Positions 22,279 through 31,092 of a DNA stretch of 38,406 nt are shown one piece after another; within the stretch, counting starts at the first letter, position 1, and the number at the start of each line of letters is the position of its first letter. Where the stretch lies: NCBI GenBank assembly GCA_019429465.1, contig JAHYIV010000028.1, positions 1-38,406 on the forward strand, in the 5' to 3' direction. Source of the stretch: Desulfoarculaceae bacterium (GTDB taxonomy: Bacteria; Desulfobacterota; Desulfobulbia; Desulfobulbales; Desulfocapsaceae). The notes below the pieces were generated by a model, which saw nothing but the letters and a program-made list of their open reading frames with translations, had not been told where the DNA came from and did no database searches. The position numbers were made by a program, and so were the translations under genes.

Positions 22279-24240
22279 ATGTACGAACAGATATCCCACT
22301 CCCTGCTCAACGAGATCCTCGACCAGCTCAAACCGGAGATCTACCGCCGTGACCTCCGCCATTTCTATACCCGGCTGGGCGCCAACTTCTATGCCATTCA
22401 CTACCTCTTTCATCTGCTCTACGGCAGCCGGGATGACTTCAAGGACCAGATGGTGCGGCTGGTGGAAACCATGGCCACCCAGTACCTCCTGCGAGACGAC
22501 GAGTTACAGGAGATTGATGTCCAGCGGGAACAGAATCACAACTGGTTCCTCAGCCAGGAATGGGCGGGCATGGCCCTTTATCCTGAAGGATTTGCCGGTA
22601 CCATCAACGGCTTGCAGGAGCGGCTCAGCTATCTCCAGGAGCTGGGAATCAACATGGTACATGTGATGCCCATCCTCAAGTGTCCGAAAGGAGCGAGCGA
22701 CGGCGGCTACGCTGTCAGTGACTTTCGAGACACGGATCACAGGATCGGCACCCTGGACGACATCAGGGCGCTGGCCGCCTCCATGCGCCAGCGCAACATG
22801 CTGCTGACGCTCGACGTTGTGCTGAACCACACCTCAGACCAGCATCAATGGGCGCAAAAGGCCAGATCAGGGGAAGAGAGATACCAGGATTACTACTACA
22901 CCTTCGAAAACAGAGAGATACCGGACATGTTCGAAGAGAGCATGCCGGAGATATTTCCCCAGACCGCGCCGGGAAATTTCACCTGGGATGAGGCCATGGG
23001 CCGCTGGGTCATGACCGTCTTCAACAACTATCAGTGGGACCTCAACTACAACAACCCCGCAGTCTTCATCGAGATGCTGGATGTCATCCTCTTCTGGGCC
23101 AACCAGGGGGCTGATATCCTTCGTCTGGACGCCGTGGCCTTTCTCTGGAAAAAGATCGGCACCACCTGCCAGAACGAGCGAGAGGCCCATCTCATCCTGC
23201 AGCTGATGAAGGACTGCTGCCAGGTTACCGTCCCCGGGGTCCTGTTCATTGCCGAGGCCATCGTGGCTCCGGTGGAGGTCATCAAGTATTTTGGCGAAGA
23301 CGCAATCATTGCCAAGGAATGTGAGATTGCCTACAATGCCACCTACATGGCCTTGCTCTGGGATGCGGTGGCCACCAAGAACAGCCGGCTCCTCAATCTG
23401 GGCATCCTCAACCTGCCCACCAAACTGGACCGGGCCACATGGCTCAACTATATCCGCTGCCACGATGATATCGGACTCGGCTTCGACGACACCGATATCC
23501 GGCTGGCCGGCTATGAACCGGCAGCCCACCGACACTTTATTATCGACTACCTGACCGGACAGCACCAAGGATCTTCAGCCCAAGGCCAGCCTTTCGGCTT
23601 CAACGGCAAGACCGGTGATGCCCGTATCTCAGGCTCGCTTGCCTCTCTGGTGGGGCTGGAACAGGCCCTGGAGGAAGGAGATCCGGAAAAAACAGAGCAG
23701 GCCATCCGCCTGATCCTGCTCCTCCACAGTATGATCCTCTCCTTCGGCGGCATCCCCCTGCTCTACTATGGTGACGAGATCGGCACCCTCAACAACTACG
23801 ACTACCTCAATGTCCCCGACAAGGCGAACGACAACCGCTGGATGCACCGACCCCGCATAGACTGGCAGCAGGTGGAAAAACGAAAACAGCGGGGGAGTGT
23901 TGAACAACGTCTCTTTGACGGCCTGCAGAAACTGATCGCCGTCCGCAAGACCATTGTTGCCTTTGCCGATTTCAACAACCGCGAGCTGCTGACCATCGCC
24001 AACCCCAACCTCTTTGTCTTTCTCCGCACCAACCCCCTGCAGCATACGGACTCGGTGCTGGTGGTAGGCAACTTCAATACCGCCCCCCAGTCACTGAATC
24101 TTGAGGAACTGGGCAACCGTGGTCACTTTGGCCTGGGCGGGGTCAAGGATCTCTGCTCCGGTCGCTCACCGTCCCTGTTCAAAGATCAGCTGGTCATTCC
24201 TCCCTACGGCTTCTACTGGCTGATCGATCACCGGCAATGA
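22279..24240 (+). CDS. ams: Amylosucrase (glycoside hydrolase family 13)
   Basis: The 653-residue enzyme is close in length to Neisseria amylosucrase. Catalytic residues are visible at matching positions: nucleophile D284 in LRLDAVAF, acid/base E326 in FIAEAIV, and H395-D396 in IRCHDDIG. The helical N-terminal domain includes FYAIHYLFHLLYGSRDDF. It transfers glucose from sucrose to an alpha-1,4-glucan and releases fructose, linking sucrose to glycogen. It could equally belong to the sucrose-hydrolase subgroup. It is the last gene of the sucrose operon, 20 nt after fructokinase. Confidence 0.92.
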   Translation: MYEQISHSLLNEILDQLKPEIYRRDLRHFYTRLGANFYAIHYLFHLLYGSRDDFKDQMVRLVETMATQYLLRDDELQEIDVQREQNHNWFLSQEWAGMALYPEGFAGTINGLQERLSYLQELGINMVHVMPILKCPKGASDGGYAVSDFRDTDHRIGTLDDIRALAASMRQRNMLLTLDVVLNHTSDQHQWAQKARSGEERYQDYYYTFENREIPDMFEESMPEIFPQTAPGNFTWDEAMGRWVMTVFNNYQWDLNYNNPAVFIEMLDVILFWANQGADILRLDAVAFLWKKIGTTCQNEREAHLILQLMKDCCQVTVPGVLFIAEAIVAPVEVIKYFGEDAIIAKECEIAYNATYMALLWDAVATKNSRLLNLGILNLPTKLDRATWLNYIRCHDDIGLGFDDTDIRLAGYEPAAHRHFIIDYLTGQHQGSSAQGQPFGFNGKTGDARISGSLASLVGLEQALEEGDPEKTEQAIRLILLLHSMILSFGGIPLLYYGDEIGTLNNYDYLNVPDKANDNRWMHRPRIDWQQVEKRKQRGSVEQRLFDGLQKLIAVRKTIVAFADFNNRELLTIANPNLFVFLRTNPLQHTDSVLVVGNFNTAPQSLNLEELGNRGHFGLGGVKDLCSGRSPSLFKDQLVIPPYGFYWLIDHRQ

Positions 24241-24305
24241 ACACGGTCGCAACAAACACCAGTCCTTGACCGTTGTCAAAAAGAGCAGGGAACATCCGGG
24301 AACAG

Positions 24306-24336
24306 AAAAACCCGCTCATCATTGCTGATTGCGGGT
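24306..24336 (-). terminator. Rho-independent terminator after the tRNA-Leu gene
   Basis: On the minus strand ACCCGC pairs with GCGGGT, with an inner ATCA-GCAA-TGAT stem, followed by TTTTTCTG. It lies 36 nt downstream of the tRNA and would end the gap-pgk-tpiA-secG-tRNA transcript. It may also slow transcription from the amylosucrase side, where the trailing T-run is weaker. Confidence 0.75.
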
Positions 24337-24371
24337 TCTTGGCACATCCTTATATCTGGTGTAAAAAAAAA

Positions 24372-24457
24372 TGGTGCCGCAGGCGAGACTCGAACTCGCA
24401 CGACCGTAAGCCACTACCCCCTCAAGATAGCGTGTCTACCAATTCCACCACTGCGGC
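24372..24457 (-). tRNA. tRNA-Leu (anticodon GAG)
   Basis: The 86-nt minus-strand sequence folds as a class II tRNA. The acceptor GCCGCAG pairs with CTGCGGC, followed by ACCA (CCA is encoded). The anticodon stem is CTATC/GGTAG around the loop TTGAGGG, giving GAG. A long variable arm and a T-arm GCGAG-TTCGAGT-CTCGC follow. It decodes CUC and CUU leucine codons. It lies just after secG, as leuU does in E. coli. Confidence 0.97.
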
Positions 24458-24482
24458 GCACTTTTTTTATTTTACTCTTTTT

Positions 24483-24863
24483 TTATTTTACTGTCCCTTC
24501 CGTGTCAGCAGGTGCTGGCTCTTGCCCCTCTGAAACAGCTGCCGGCAGGGGAATAACTTGTTCTGCCTTATCTTCCACCTTTTCCTCCACCGCGGCCTTG
24601 GGCTTGGCCAAATCACTCATAACCGATTCAGTGCTCTTGCTGGACGAAAAATAAGCAAGGGTTACCGAGGTCAGCATGAACAGGACGGCAACAGTCGTTG
24701 TAATCTTGTTCATCAGGGGCAGCGGCCCTTCTGAACCGAACAGAGACTGGCCGGAACCACCAAATGTCGCCCCTACATCCGCCCCTTTTCCATGCTGAAG
24801 CAGGATAATCACGATCAAAAAGAGACTGATCGATACATGGACAACTGTAATTAAGGTGATCAT
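24483..24863 (-). CDS. secG: SecG, preprotein translocase subunit
   Basis: The 126-residue protein has two membrane segments (about 3-22 and 54-72) separated by the SecG loop HGKGADVGATFGGSGQSLFG. It assists SecYE in protein export. An acidic, proline- and alanine-rich tail (after about 85) is variable in the family. It begins 10 nt after tpiA and is followed by a leucine tRNA gene. Confidence 0.96.
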   Translation of the reverse strand: MITLITVVHVSISLFLIVIILLQHGKGADVGATFGGSGQSLFGSEGPLPLMNKITTTVAVLFMLTSVTLAYFSSSKSTESVMSDLAKPKAAVEEKVEDKAEQVIPLPAAVSEGQEPAPADTEGTVK

Positions 24864-24873
24864 TAGAAAATAT

Positions 24874-25635
24874 TTATATCCCTTGAAAGTGAATTATTCG
24901 CCCAAATGACTCTGCATTAAGTGCAGCACCACCAACCAGGGCGCCGTCAATATCCTTCTGGACCATCAACGCATCAATATTATCAGGTTTAACCGAACCA
25001 CCATACAATATCCTTACCTTGTCAGCAATATCTTTTTCATATATTTCTGCGATAAGACTCCGGATAAAAGCATGAACATCCTGGGCCTGCTCCTTGGTGG
25101 CAGTCTGCCCGGTCCCGATCGCCCACACCGGCTCATAGGCAAGGATGGTGTCCGCCATATCCGCCGCCTCGACACCCGCAAGACCTTCGCGGACCTGCTC
25201 TTCCACGACCGTGAAGGTCTGCCCGGACTCCCGCTCGGCCAGCGTTTCACCGACACAGAGGATAGGGATGAGCCCAAAGGCCAGGGCGCCACGGAGCCGT
25301 TTATTGATCAGAACATTGTCCTCATAAAATATCCGCCGCCTCTCCGAATGACCGACAATGACGGCAGCCCCGCCTGCATCCAGCACCATCAGGGGAGATA
25401 TCTCGCCGGTAAAGGCCCCTTGCGCCTCCCAGCACACATTCTGGGCACCGACGAGGATGCCTGTCTCCGCCACAATATGGGCAACCTGGTTGAGCGCGGT
25501 AAAGGGTGGGGCCACTAACACATCACGATCCTGAAGGCCGCCACATGTTTTTGCAATATCCGCGGCGAGATGACAGGCATCCAGGACCGTAGTATGCATC
25601 TTCCAGTTTCCGACAAACAACGGTCGTCTCTTCAT
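24874..25635 (-). CDS. tpiA: Triosephosphate isomerase
   Basis: The 253-residue product has FVGNWKMHT (K12), the catalytic His in VGHSERR and the catalytic Glu in AYEPVWAIGTG, all standard. It interconverts dihydroxyacetone phosphate and glyceraldehyde 3-phosphate. The frame is open to 25686, but the ATG at 25635 gives the family N-terminus and has GAGGAG upstream. Gene order gap-pgk-tpiA-secG is a common glycolytic operon. Confidence 0.96.
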   Translation of the reverse strand: MKRRPLFVGNWKMHTTVLDACHLAADIAKTCGGLQDRDVLVAPPFTALNQVAHIVAETGILVGAQNVCWEAQGAFTGEISPLMVLDAGGAAVIVGHSERRRIFYEDNVLINKRLRGALAFGLIPILCVGETLAERESGQTFTVVEEQVREGLAGVEAADMADTILAYEPVWAIGTGQTATKEQAQDVHAFIRSLIAEIYEKDIADKVRILYGGSVKPDNIDALMVQKDIDGALVGGAALNAESFGRIIHFQGI

Positions 25636-25695
25636 AACTGACTCCTCTGAGGCGCCACCGCCACCTACGCTCGGTATGCTCAGCAATTTTTCTAT

Positions 25696-26871
25696 TCAGC
25701 CCAGGGCATCAACGCCCGGCAGGCTCTTTCCTTCCATCAGCTGCAGAAAGGCACCGCCACCGGTTGACATATAGGAGATGTTTGCGGCCTCACCTGATTT
25801 CTTCACCGCGGCATTGGAATCGCCGCCGCCTACCACCGACAGGGCATGAGACGAGGCAATCGCCTGGCACATGGCCATGGTCCCGCGGGCAAAGGCATCC
25901 ATTTCAAAGGCGCCCATGGGCCCATTCCAGACGATGGTCCTGACATCGGCCAGGGCCTCCTGAAAACAGATGGTCGAGGCCGGACCGATATCGAGTGCCA
26001 TCCACCCTTGCGGAATATCCTGGGCCGTCACATTTTTCACCACCGCGTCGGGGGCAAAGCGATCCGCCACCACAAAATCCACGGGGAAATAGAGCTTCAC
26101 GCCCTTCTCCCTGGCGGTCTCGACCAGCTGCCGGGCCGTATCGAGGAGATCGTCCTCGGTCTTGGAGGCGCCGACCTCAACCCCCTGACTCTTGAGAAAG
26201 GTGTTGGCCATGGCCCCGCCGATGATCATCCTGTCCACCTTGTCGAGCATATTCTGCAGGGCGCCCAGCTTTGATGAGACCTTGGCCCCGCCGACTATGG
26301 CCATCAGGGGACGTACAGGCTCAGCCATCGCCTTGCGGAAGAAATCCATCTCGGTCTGCAGGAGAAATCCGGCACCTTTCTCCCGGACCAACCCGGGGAC
26401 TCCGGCCACCGAGGCATGAGCGCGATGGGAGGCGGCAAAGGCATCGTTGATATAGACATCTGCCAGCCGTGCCAGTTTTTCGGCAAAGGCAGGATCGTTG
26501 TCGGTCTCTTCCTTATGAAAACGGAGATTCTCAAGCAGAAGCGCCTCACCTGGCTGCAGGGTTGCCACCAGCGCCTCGGTTGCCTCTCCGATACAATCAG
26601 GGGCCAACCTCACCTCCTGGCCGATGAGAGTAGAAAGGTGTGCCGCCACCGGAGCCAGACTGAAGGCCTCAACCCGCTCTCCTTTTGGCCGGCCCATATG
26701 GGCGCAGAGGATCAGCTTTCCCTTCTGCTCCAGGACATACTGGATGGTGGGCAAAACCATACGGATACGGATATCGTCGGTAATCACCCCCTGCTCATCC
26801 ATAGGGACATTAAAATCGACACGAACCAGTACGCGCTTACCGGCAAGCTCCAGATCACGGATCGTCTTCAT
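25696..26871 (-). CDS. pgk: Phosphoglycerate kinase
   Basis: The 391-residue protein is of standard length. It shows VRVDFNVPMDE near residue 18, HMGRP (about 59-63), the hinge stretch VGGAKVSSKL and the C-terminal VVGGGDSNAAV with a TGGGAFL motif. It transfers phosphate from 1,3-bisphosphoglycerate to ADP. AAGGAG lies 8 nt before the ATG. A 141-bp mobile element is inserted 25 nt upstream of its start, between it and gap. Confidence 0.97.
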   Translation of the reverse strand: MKTIRDLELAGKRVLVRVDFNVPMDEQGVITDDIRIRMVLPTIQYVLEQKGKLILCAHMGRPKGERVEAFSLAPVAAHLSTLIGQEVRLAPDCIGEATEALVATLQPGEALLLENLRFHKEETDNDPAFAEKLARLADVYINDAFAASHRAHASVAGVPGLVREKGAGFLLQTEMDFFRKAMAEPVRPLMAIVGGAKVSSKLGALQNMLDKVDRMIIGGAMANTFLKSQGVEVGASKTEDDLLDTARQLVETAREKGVKLYFPVDFVVADRFAPDAVVKNVTAQDIPQGWMALDIGPASTICFQEALADVRTIVWNGPMGAFEMDAFARGTMAMCQAIASSHALSVVGGGDSNAAVKKSGEAANISYMSTGGGAFLQLMEGKSLPGVDALG

Positions 26872-26896
26872 CGTCTCACTCCTTCTTCCTTAACTT

Positions 26897-27037
26897 GTGT
26901 CTGTCCATAAATGAGGTTTTTTGTTCGAGATCAAGGACTGTGAAAAAAATAAGCGCAGGCATATGTATGATATTCCGAGCATTATTTTTTGAACATGACG
27001 CAGAGATCGGGCAAAAAGACCATTTATGGACAGGCGC
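26897..27037. mobile_element. Family 3 foldback element (141 bp), copy 1, target duplication TAACTT
   Basis: The ends GTGTCTGTCCATAAATG and CATTTATGGACAGGCGC are near-complete inverted repeats, and TAACTT flanks the element at 26891-26896 and 27038-27043. It differs from copy 2 at about six positions. The interior is also an imperfect palindrome centred near GCATATG. It lies inside the gap-pgk transcript and would appear in the mRNA as a long hairpin. Confidence 0.9.
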
Positions 27038-27062
27038 TAACTTGAGAGGTATGACGAATCCC

Positions 27063-28280
27063 TCATACCATCTTGTCCGCGACATGGACGGTCAGGTCAC
27101 CAAGCATATTGGTGTAGCTCCCCAGCTCATTGTCATACCAGCCATAGACAACCGCCTGGGTCACCGGCACACTGAGCATCCGTTCAGCACCGATATCCAG
27201 GGAACAGGCCTTGATCTTGTCCAGATTAACCGTGATGGAGGCCGTGCGGGTATGCGTCTCCGTGCCTTCAATCACGGCCGCCGCTTCCGGCACCCCGACG
27301 ATATCAGACGAGACATTCTGCTCTTCGGTATACTCGAGATAGGGAGAACTTCGGGCATAGTCGCGGTAAATTGCATTGATACTCTCCCTTTTGAGCGGCG
27401 TGTCCAGGTCGTCCTGGACATTAAGGACCAGGACGATCAACGAACCGCTAGAGGTAGGGATGCGCACGGATTCGGCAATAAAACCGATAGACTTCATTTC
27501 AGGGATTACCAGGGCCAGGGCCTTGGCCGCTCCCGTGGTCGTCAGGATAATATTATTGAGGATGGAGCGGTTCTTGCGCAGATCAACCGCCCCGCTCTTG
27601 GGCAGACGATCCAGGACCTGCTGACTGCCGGTTACCGCATGGATGGTGACCATGGAGGCGGAGAGAAAATTCTCGGCGCCGATGCTCTCCATCAACGGCT
27701 TGATCATATAGGACAGACAGGTCGTGGTGCAGGAGGCTGCCGAGATAAGGGAGTGGCGGGAGGAATCATAATCCTCGTCATTGATGCCCATCACCGTGGT
27801 CACCGCATCATCCGGCATATCCATGCCTTTGGCAGTAATCTTGAAAGGGGCGGAGAGCAGGACTTTTTCAGCCCCCGCCTGCAGATGGCCGCGCAGCGCT
27901 CCCCACTTGGCATCACCATCGGCGGTGGGATCAGTAAAGGCCCCGGTGGTGTCAACCACCAGCTTCACCCCGTTGGCCTGCCAGGCGATATCCCTGGGAT
28001 CACGGGCCGTGCGCAGAAAGGTTACCGGTACGCCATTGATGACCATGCTGCCCTTGGCTTCATCCAGGTTCTCAATCACCCTGCCGCCCTTATGGCCATG
28101 GAGATATGCCCCCAGGCGACCATACGAGGAGTCACGCTCAATACAGGAGGCAAGATCGTTTAACCCCCGCCCGATCTCTCGACCGATGTTAACGGTGATT
28201 GCAGAAAAATGTTTTCTCGAAACATGATGCCAGAGTGACAGCTTCCCGATCCGACCGAGGCCGTTAATCCCTAAATTCAT
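27063..28280 (-). CDS. gap: Glyceraldehyde-3-phosphate dehydrogenase, long form
   Basis: The 405-residue protein has the NAD-binding start GINGLGRIGKL, the catalytic cysteine C184 in SAASCTTTCL, and the C-terminal YGWYDNELGSYTNM. It is some 65-70 residues longer than usual. Extra sequence precedes the active site (C near 150 is typical), and the usual SNASCTTNC is changed at two places. This probably represents an atypical phosphorylating GAPDH branch; a biosynthetic role or altered cofactor use is possible. AAAGGAG precedes the ATG. It heads the glycolytic operon, and a family 3 element lies 103 nt upstream. Confidence 0.9.
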   Translation of the reverse strand: MNLGINGLGRIGKLSLWHHVSRKHFSAITVNIGREIGRGLNDLASCIERDSSYGRLGAYLHGHKGGRVIENLDEAKGSMVINGVPVTFLRTARDPRDIAWQANGVKLVVDTTGAFTDPTADGDAKWGALRGHLQAGAEKVLLSAPFKITAKGMDMPDDAVTTVMGINDEDYDSSRHSLISAASCTTTCLSYMIKPLMESIGAENFLSASMVTIHAVTGSQQVLDRLPKSGAVDLRKNRSILNNIILTTTGAAKALALVIPEMKSIGFIAESVRIPTSSGSLIVLVLNVQDDLDTPLKRESINAIYRDYARSSPYLEYTEEQNVSSDIVGVPEAAAVIEGTETHTRTASITVNLDKIKACSLDIGAERMLSVPVTQAVVYGWYDNELGSYTNMLGDLTVHVADKMV

Positions 28281-28383
28281 GGCAATGATTCTCCTTTACA
28301 GGTAAAATAACATCCAGATCAGCGTATTGCTTGACACCAAGAGTGTGCAAAACAAACACTATATTAACAAAAACCTCTAGTTA

Positions 28384-28524
28384 GTGTCTGTCCATAAATG
28401 AGGATTTTTGTTCGAGATCAAGGACTGCGAAAAAAATAAGCGCAGGCATATGCATGATATTCCGAGCATTATTTCTTGAGCATGACGCAGAGATCGGGCA
28501 AAAAGACCATTTATGGACAGGCAC
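28384..28524. mobile_element. Family 3 foldback element (141 bp), copy 2, target duplication TAGTTA
   Basis: The element is bounded by GTGTCTGTCCATAAATG and its complement and flanked by TAGTTA at 28378-28383 and 28525-28530. By eye only two positions differ from copy 3. It lies between the divergent gap and queC genes, 126 nt before queC. The rest of the 28281-28650 gap holds no gene. Confidence 0.92.
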
Positions 28525-28650
28525 TAGTTAGAAGACATAGAAAAACTCCATATCCTTATACTGTATTCCAGACCATTCTTCAAAGAAGATAAAGGCTACT
28601 TTCAAAATTTCACCCATTTACTCCCCATCCATCAACAACGAACATCAATC

Positions 28651-29355
28651 ATGAAACAGACACCTGTATCCATCAAGAAAGGGGTCGTCCTCCTCAGCGG
28701 CGGCCTTGACTCCACCACCGTTCTGGCCATTGCCCAATCCCAGGGATATGCCTGTTCTTGTCTCAGCTTCCGCTATGGACAGAGGCAGTCCATAGAGCTG
28801 GAACGGGCCAGCCACATTGCCAGGACCTTCTCCGTAGAACAGCACCTGACCCTGAAGCTTGACCTGGGCAAGATTGGGGGCTCAGCCCTCACCACCCCTC
28901 TCAGCGTCCCCAAGGACCGGGACCTGAACGTGGAAACGGACGAGATCCCAGTCACCTATGTGCCGGCGAGAAACATGATCTTCCTGGCCCACGCGGTGGC
29001 CTGGGCTGAAGTCCTGGGGGCAGCGGATATTTTTATCGGCGTCAATGCCGTCGATTATTCCGGCTATCCCGACTGTCGCCCGGAATTCCTGGATGCCTTC
29101 ACCAGCATGGCGAATCTGGGCACCAGGGCCGGCGTGACGGGCACAAAGGGATTTACCATCCACGCGCCACTGCTTTTCTTAAGCAAAAGGGAGATCATCG
29201 AGAAAGGGGTGGCGCTCGGCCTGGATTACAGCCTGACGCACAGCTGCTACGATCCGAAAGGAGAAAAGGCCTGCGGCAGATGCGACTCCTGCCTGCTGCG
29301 CCTCAGGGGATTTGCCGAGGCCGGGATCAAGGACCCGGCCCCCTATGTCAGATAG
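28651..29355 (+). CDS. queC: 7-cyano-7-deazaguanine synthase QueC
   Basis: The 234-residue protein has the PP-loop SGGLDST (16-22) for ATP binding and a C-terminal zinc site of cysteines in THSCYDP and KACGRCDSC. It converts 7-carboxy-7-deazaguanine to preQ0 on the way to queuosine in tRNA. No Shine-Dalgarno sequence is evident before the ATG. It stands alone, with its pathway partners outside the window. Confidence 0.96.
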   Translation: MKQTPVSIKKGVVLLSGGLDSTTVLAIAQSQGYACSCLSFRYGQRQSIELERASHIARTFSVEQHLTLKLDLGKIGGSALTTPLSVPKDRDLNVETDEIPVTYVPARNMIFLAHAVAWAEVLGAADIFIGVNAVDYSGYPDCRPEFLDAFTSMANLGTRAGVTGTKGFTIHAPLLFLSKREIIEKGVALGLDYSLTHSCYDPKGEKACGRCDSCLLRLRGFAEAGIKDPAPYVR

Positions 29356-29485
29356 CCCCTCGACATCATAAACAGAAGACGAAGAATAGAAAAGTCACGG
29401 TGATTATCGAGCAGGCAAGAAGCGACCCGGCAGGGGCGACACAAGATGGTTTATCCTGTTGCAAGCGGCAACAAGGTGGAAGACT

Positions 29486-29664
29486 GATGGTTTCGTAAAA
29501 ACTCAATTTCTGGGATGGCTAAGTAAAAAGCGTCAAATGCGAGGCGCGCAAATTTCGAGGAATGAGGCGTACTTGAGTACGCCGCAGTGACGAGATAATT
29601 CGGAGTCTCGCAAGCTCGCTTACCTGCAGCAACGAAGCAGTTGGCGACTTTTTACGACGCCATC
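29486..29664. mobile_element. Family 1 inverted-repeat element, copy 2 (179 bp, target duplication AAGACT)
   Basis: The ends GATGGTTTCGTAAAAA and TTTTTACGACGCCATC are inverted repeats matching at 14 of 16 positions. AAGACT flanks the element at 29480-29485 and 29665-29670. The right duplicate overlaps the first two bases of the pyrC stop codon on the plus-strand map. A 24-nt segment (about 29605-29628) is missing from copy 1. There is no open reading frame, so it is a non-autonomous element. 29356-29479 shows no gene. Confidence 0.88.
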
Positions 29665-29668
29665 AAGA

Positions 29669-30949
29669 CTAGACAACACGATCATCATAGGTGATACGGC
29701 CGCCGAGAAAAGTAAGCACTGCCTTGCCCTGCAGCTGCCAGCCGAGAAAAGGCGTGTTCTTCGACCGGGAGACGATTCCCGCCTCGGTCAAAGAGAATTT
29801 CCGCCCAGGATCAATAATAGTTACATCCGCGGCATCACCTACAGCAAGTGAGCCGCCATCAACGCCAAGGATACGGGCGGGTGCGGTTGACATCAGCTCG
29901 ACCAGCCGCCTTGCATCGATCACCCCGTCACGAACCAGGGCCAGGGTCAAGGGCAGTGAGGTCTCAAGACCGATAATACCATTGGCCGCCCGGTCAAACT
30001 CCACCTCTTTTTCAAGAACAGAATGGGGCGCATGGTCCGTGGCAATGGCGTCAAAGGTGCCGTCCTGCAGACCAATGCGGATGGCCTGCCGATCCGCCTC
30101 CGTCCGCAGGGGCGGATTCATCTTGGCGTTGGTATTGTATCCGGCCACCGCCTCCTCGGTCAGGGTGAAATAGTGGGGCGCGGTCTCGGCCGTGACCCGA
30201 ACACCCCGTTTTTTCGCCTGCCGGATCAAATCCGTCGCCGCCCCGGTGCTCACATGGGCAATGTGGACATGATGGCCGGTCAACTCGGCCAGGGCCAGCT
30301 CCCGATAGACCATAATGGACTCGGCCGCCACCGGAATACCACGCAGACCAAGACGTATCGACATCAGCCCTTCATTCATAACCCCGTTACGGCTCAGTGA
30401 AATCTCTTCGGAATGAGAGATGACCAGCAGGCCATGACTGGCCGCATATTCCATGGCCCGCCGCATGAGCTGGCTGTCAACCACGGGCTGGCCATCATCG
30501 GTCACTGCTACCACGCCTGCCGCCTTCAGCTCGCCATATTCAGCCAGCCCGGTGCCGGTGCTGCCCTTACTGATCGCCCCCACCGGGTAGACCCGGGCTG
30601 CGGCGTGCGCTGCCTGCTCGAGGATAAAACGGGTGACCGCCGCCGTATCATTGACCGGTCTGGTATTGGGCATGCAGGCCACAGCCGTAAAACCTCCTGC
30701 AGCCGCGGCCAGCGTCCCGGAGGCGATGGTCTCCTTATACTCTTCACCAGGCTCGCGCAGATGGACATGCATGTCAATCAGCCCCGGCACCACCCATTTT
30801 CCCTGGAGATCGATGCACCTTGCCCCGGCAGGAACAGACGACTCCGGTGCCACAATCCTGCCGTCCCGCAGCCACAGATCGCCCCTGGTATCAACCTTGT
30901 TGGCCGGATCAATTATCCGGCCATTCTGCAGAATCGTTATCTCATTCAT
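29669..30949 (-). CDS. pyrC: Dihydroorotase
   Basis: The 426-residue amidohydrolase has the metal-binding DMHVHLREPG (H61, H63) and a later TDHAPHS motif. The length and sequence fit the class I bacterial dihydroorotase. It closes carbamoyl aspartate to dihydroorotate in pyrimidine synthesis. It follows pyrB on the same strand. No ribosome site is seen ahead of the ATG, where a decayed family 3 element abuts. The TAG stop lies in the target duplication of a family 1 element. Confidence 0.95.
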   Translation of the reverse strand: MNEITILQNGRIIDPANKVDTRGDLWLRDGRIVAPESSVPAGARCIDLQGKWVVPGLIDMHVHLREPGEEYKETIASGTLAAAAGGFTAVACMPNTRPVNDTAAVTRFILEQAAHAAARVYPVGAISKGSTGTGLAEYGELKAAGVVAVTDDGQPVVDSQLMRRAMEYAASHGLLVISHSEEISLSRNGVMNEGLMSIRLGLRGIPVAAESIMVYRELALAELTGHHVHIAHVSTGAATDLIRQAKKRGVRVTAETAPHYFTLTEEAVAGYNTNAKMNPPLRTEADRQAIRIGLQDGTFDAIATDHAPHSVLEKEVEFDRAANGIIGLETSLPLTLALVRDGVIDARRLVELMSTAPARILGVDGGSLAVGDAADVTIIDPGRKFSLTEAGIVSRSKNTPFLGWQLQGKAVLTFLGGRITYDDRVV

Positions 30950-30953
30950 GAAT

Positions 30954-31092
30954 GTGTTTATTTAAGAGGATTTTCATTCGAGATCGAGGCCATACTGAAA
31001 ATTTCGCCACTGACATATAACTCCTATTCCGAAGATGATTTTTTTTCGTCTCACGCAGAGGTCGGGCGAAAAGACCATTTATGGACAGGCAC
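30954..31092. mobile_element. Decayed family 3 element between pyrB and pyrC
   Basis: The right 45 bp (ACGCAGAGGTCGGGCGAAAA, then CATTTATGGACAGGCAC) match the other family 3 copies with few changes. The left part keeps GAGGATTTT and TTCGAGATC but has drifted, and its terminal repeat is largely lost. Its length (about 139 bp) agrees with the 141-bp copies. Its last base is the first base, on the plus map, of the pyrB stop codon. Confidence 0.75.

Noticed and set aside
26895..28163. 422-codon plus-strand open frame
   Set aside because: It runs antisense through gap and begins inside a family 3 element; its translation shows no recognisable protein.
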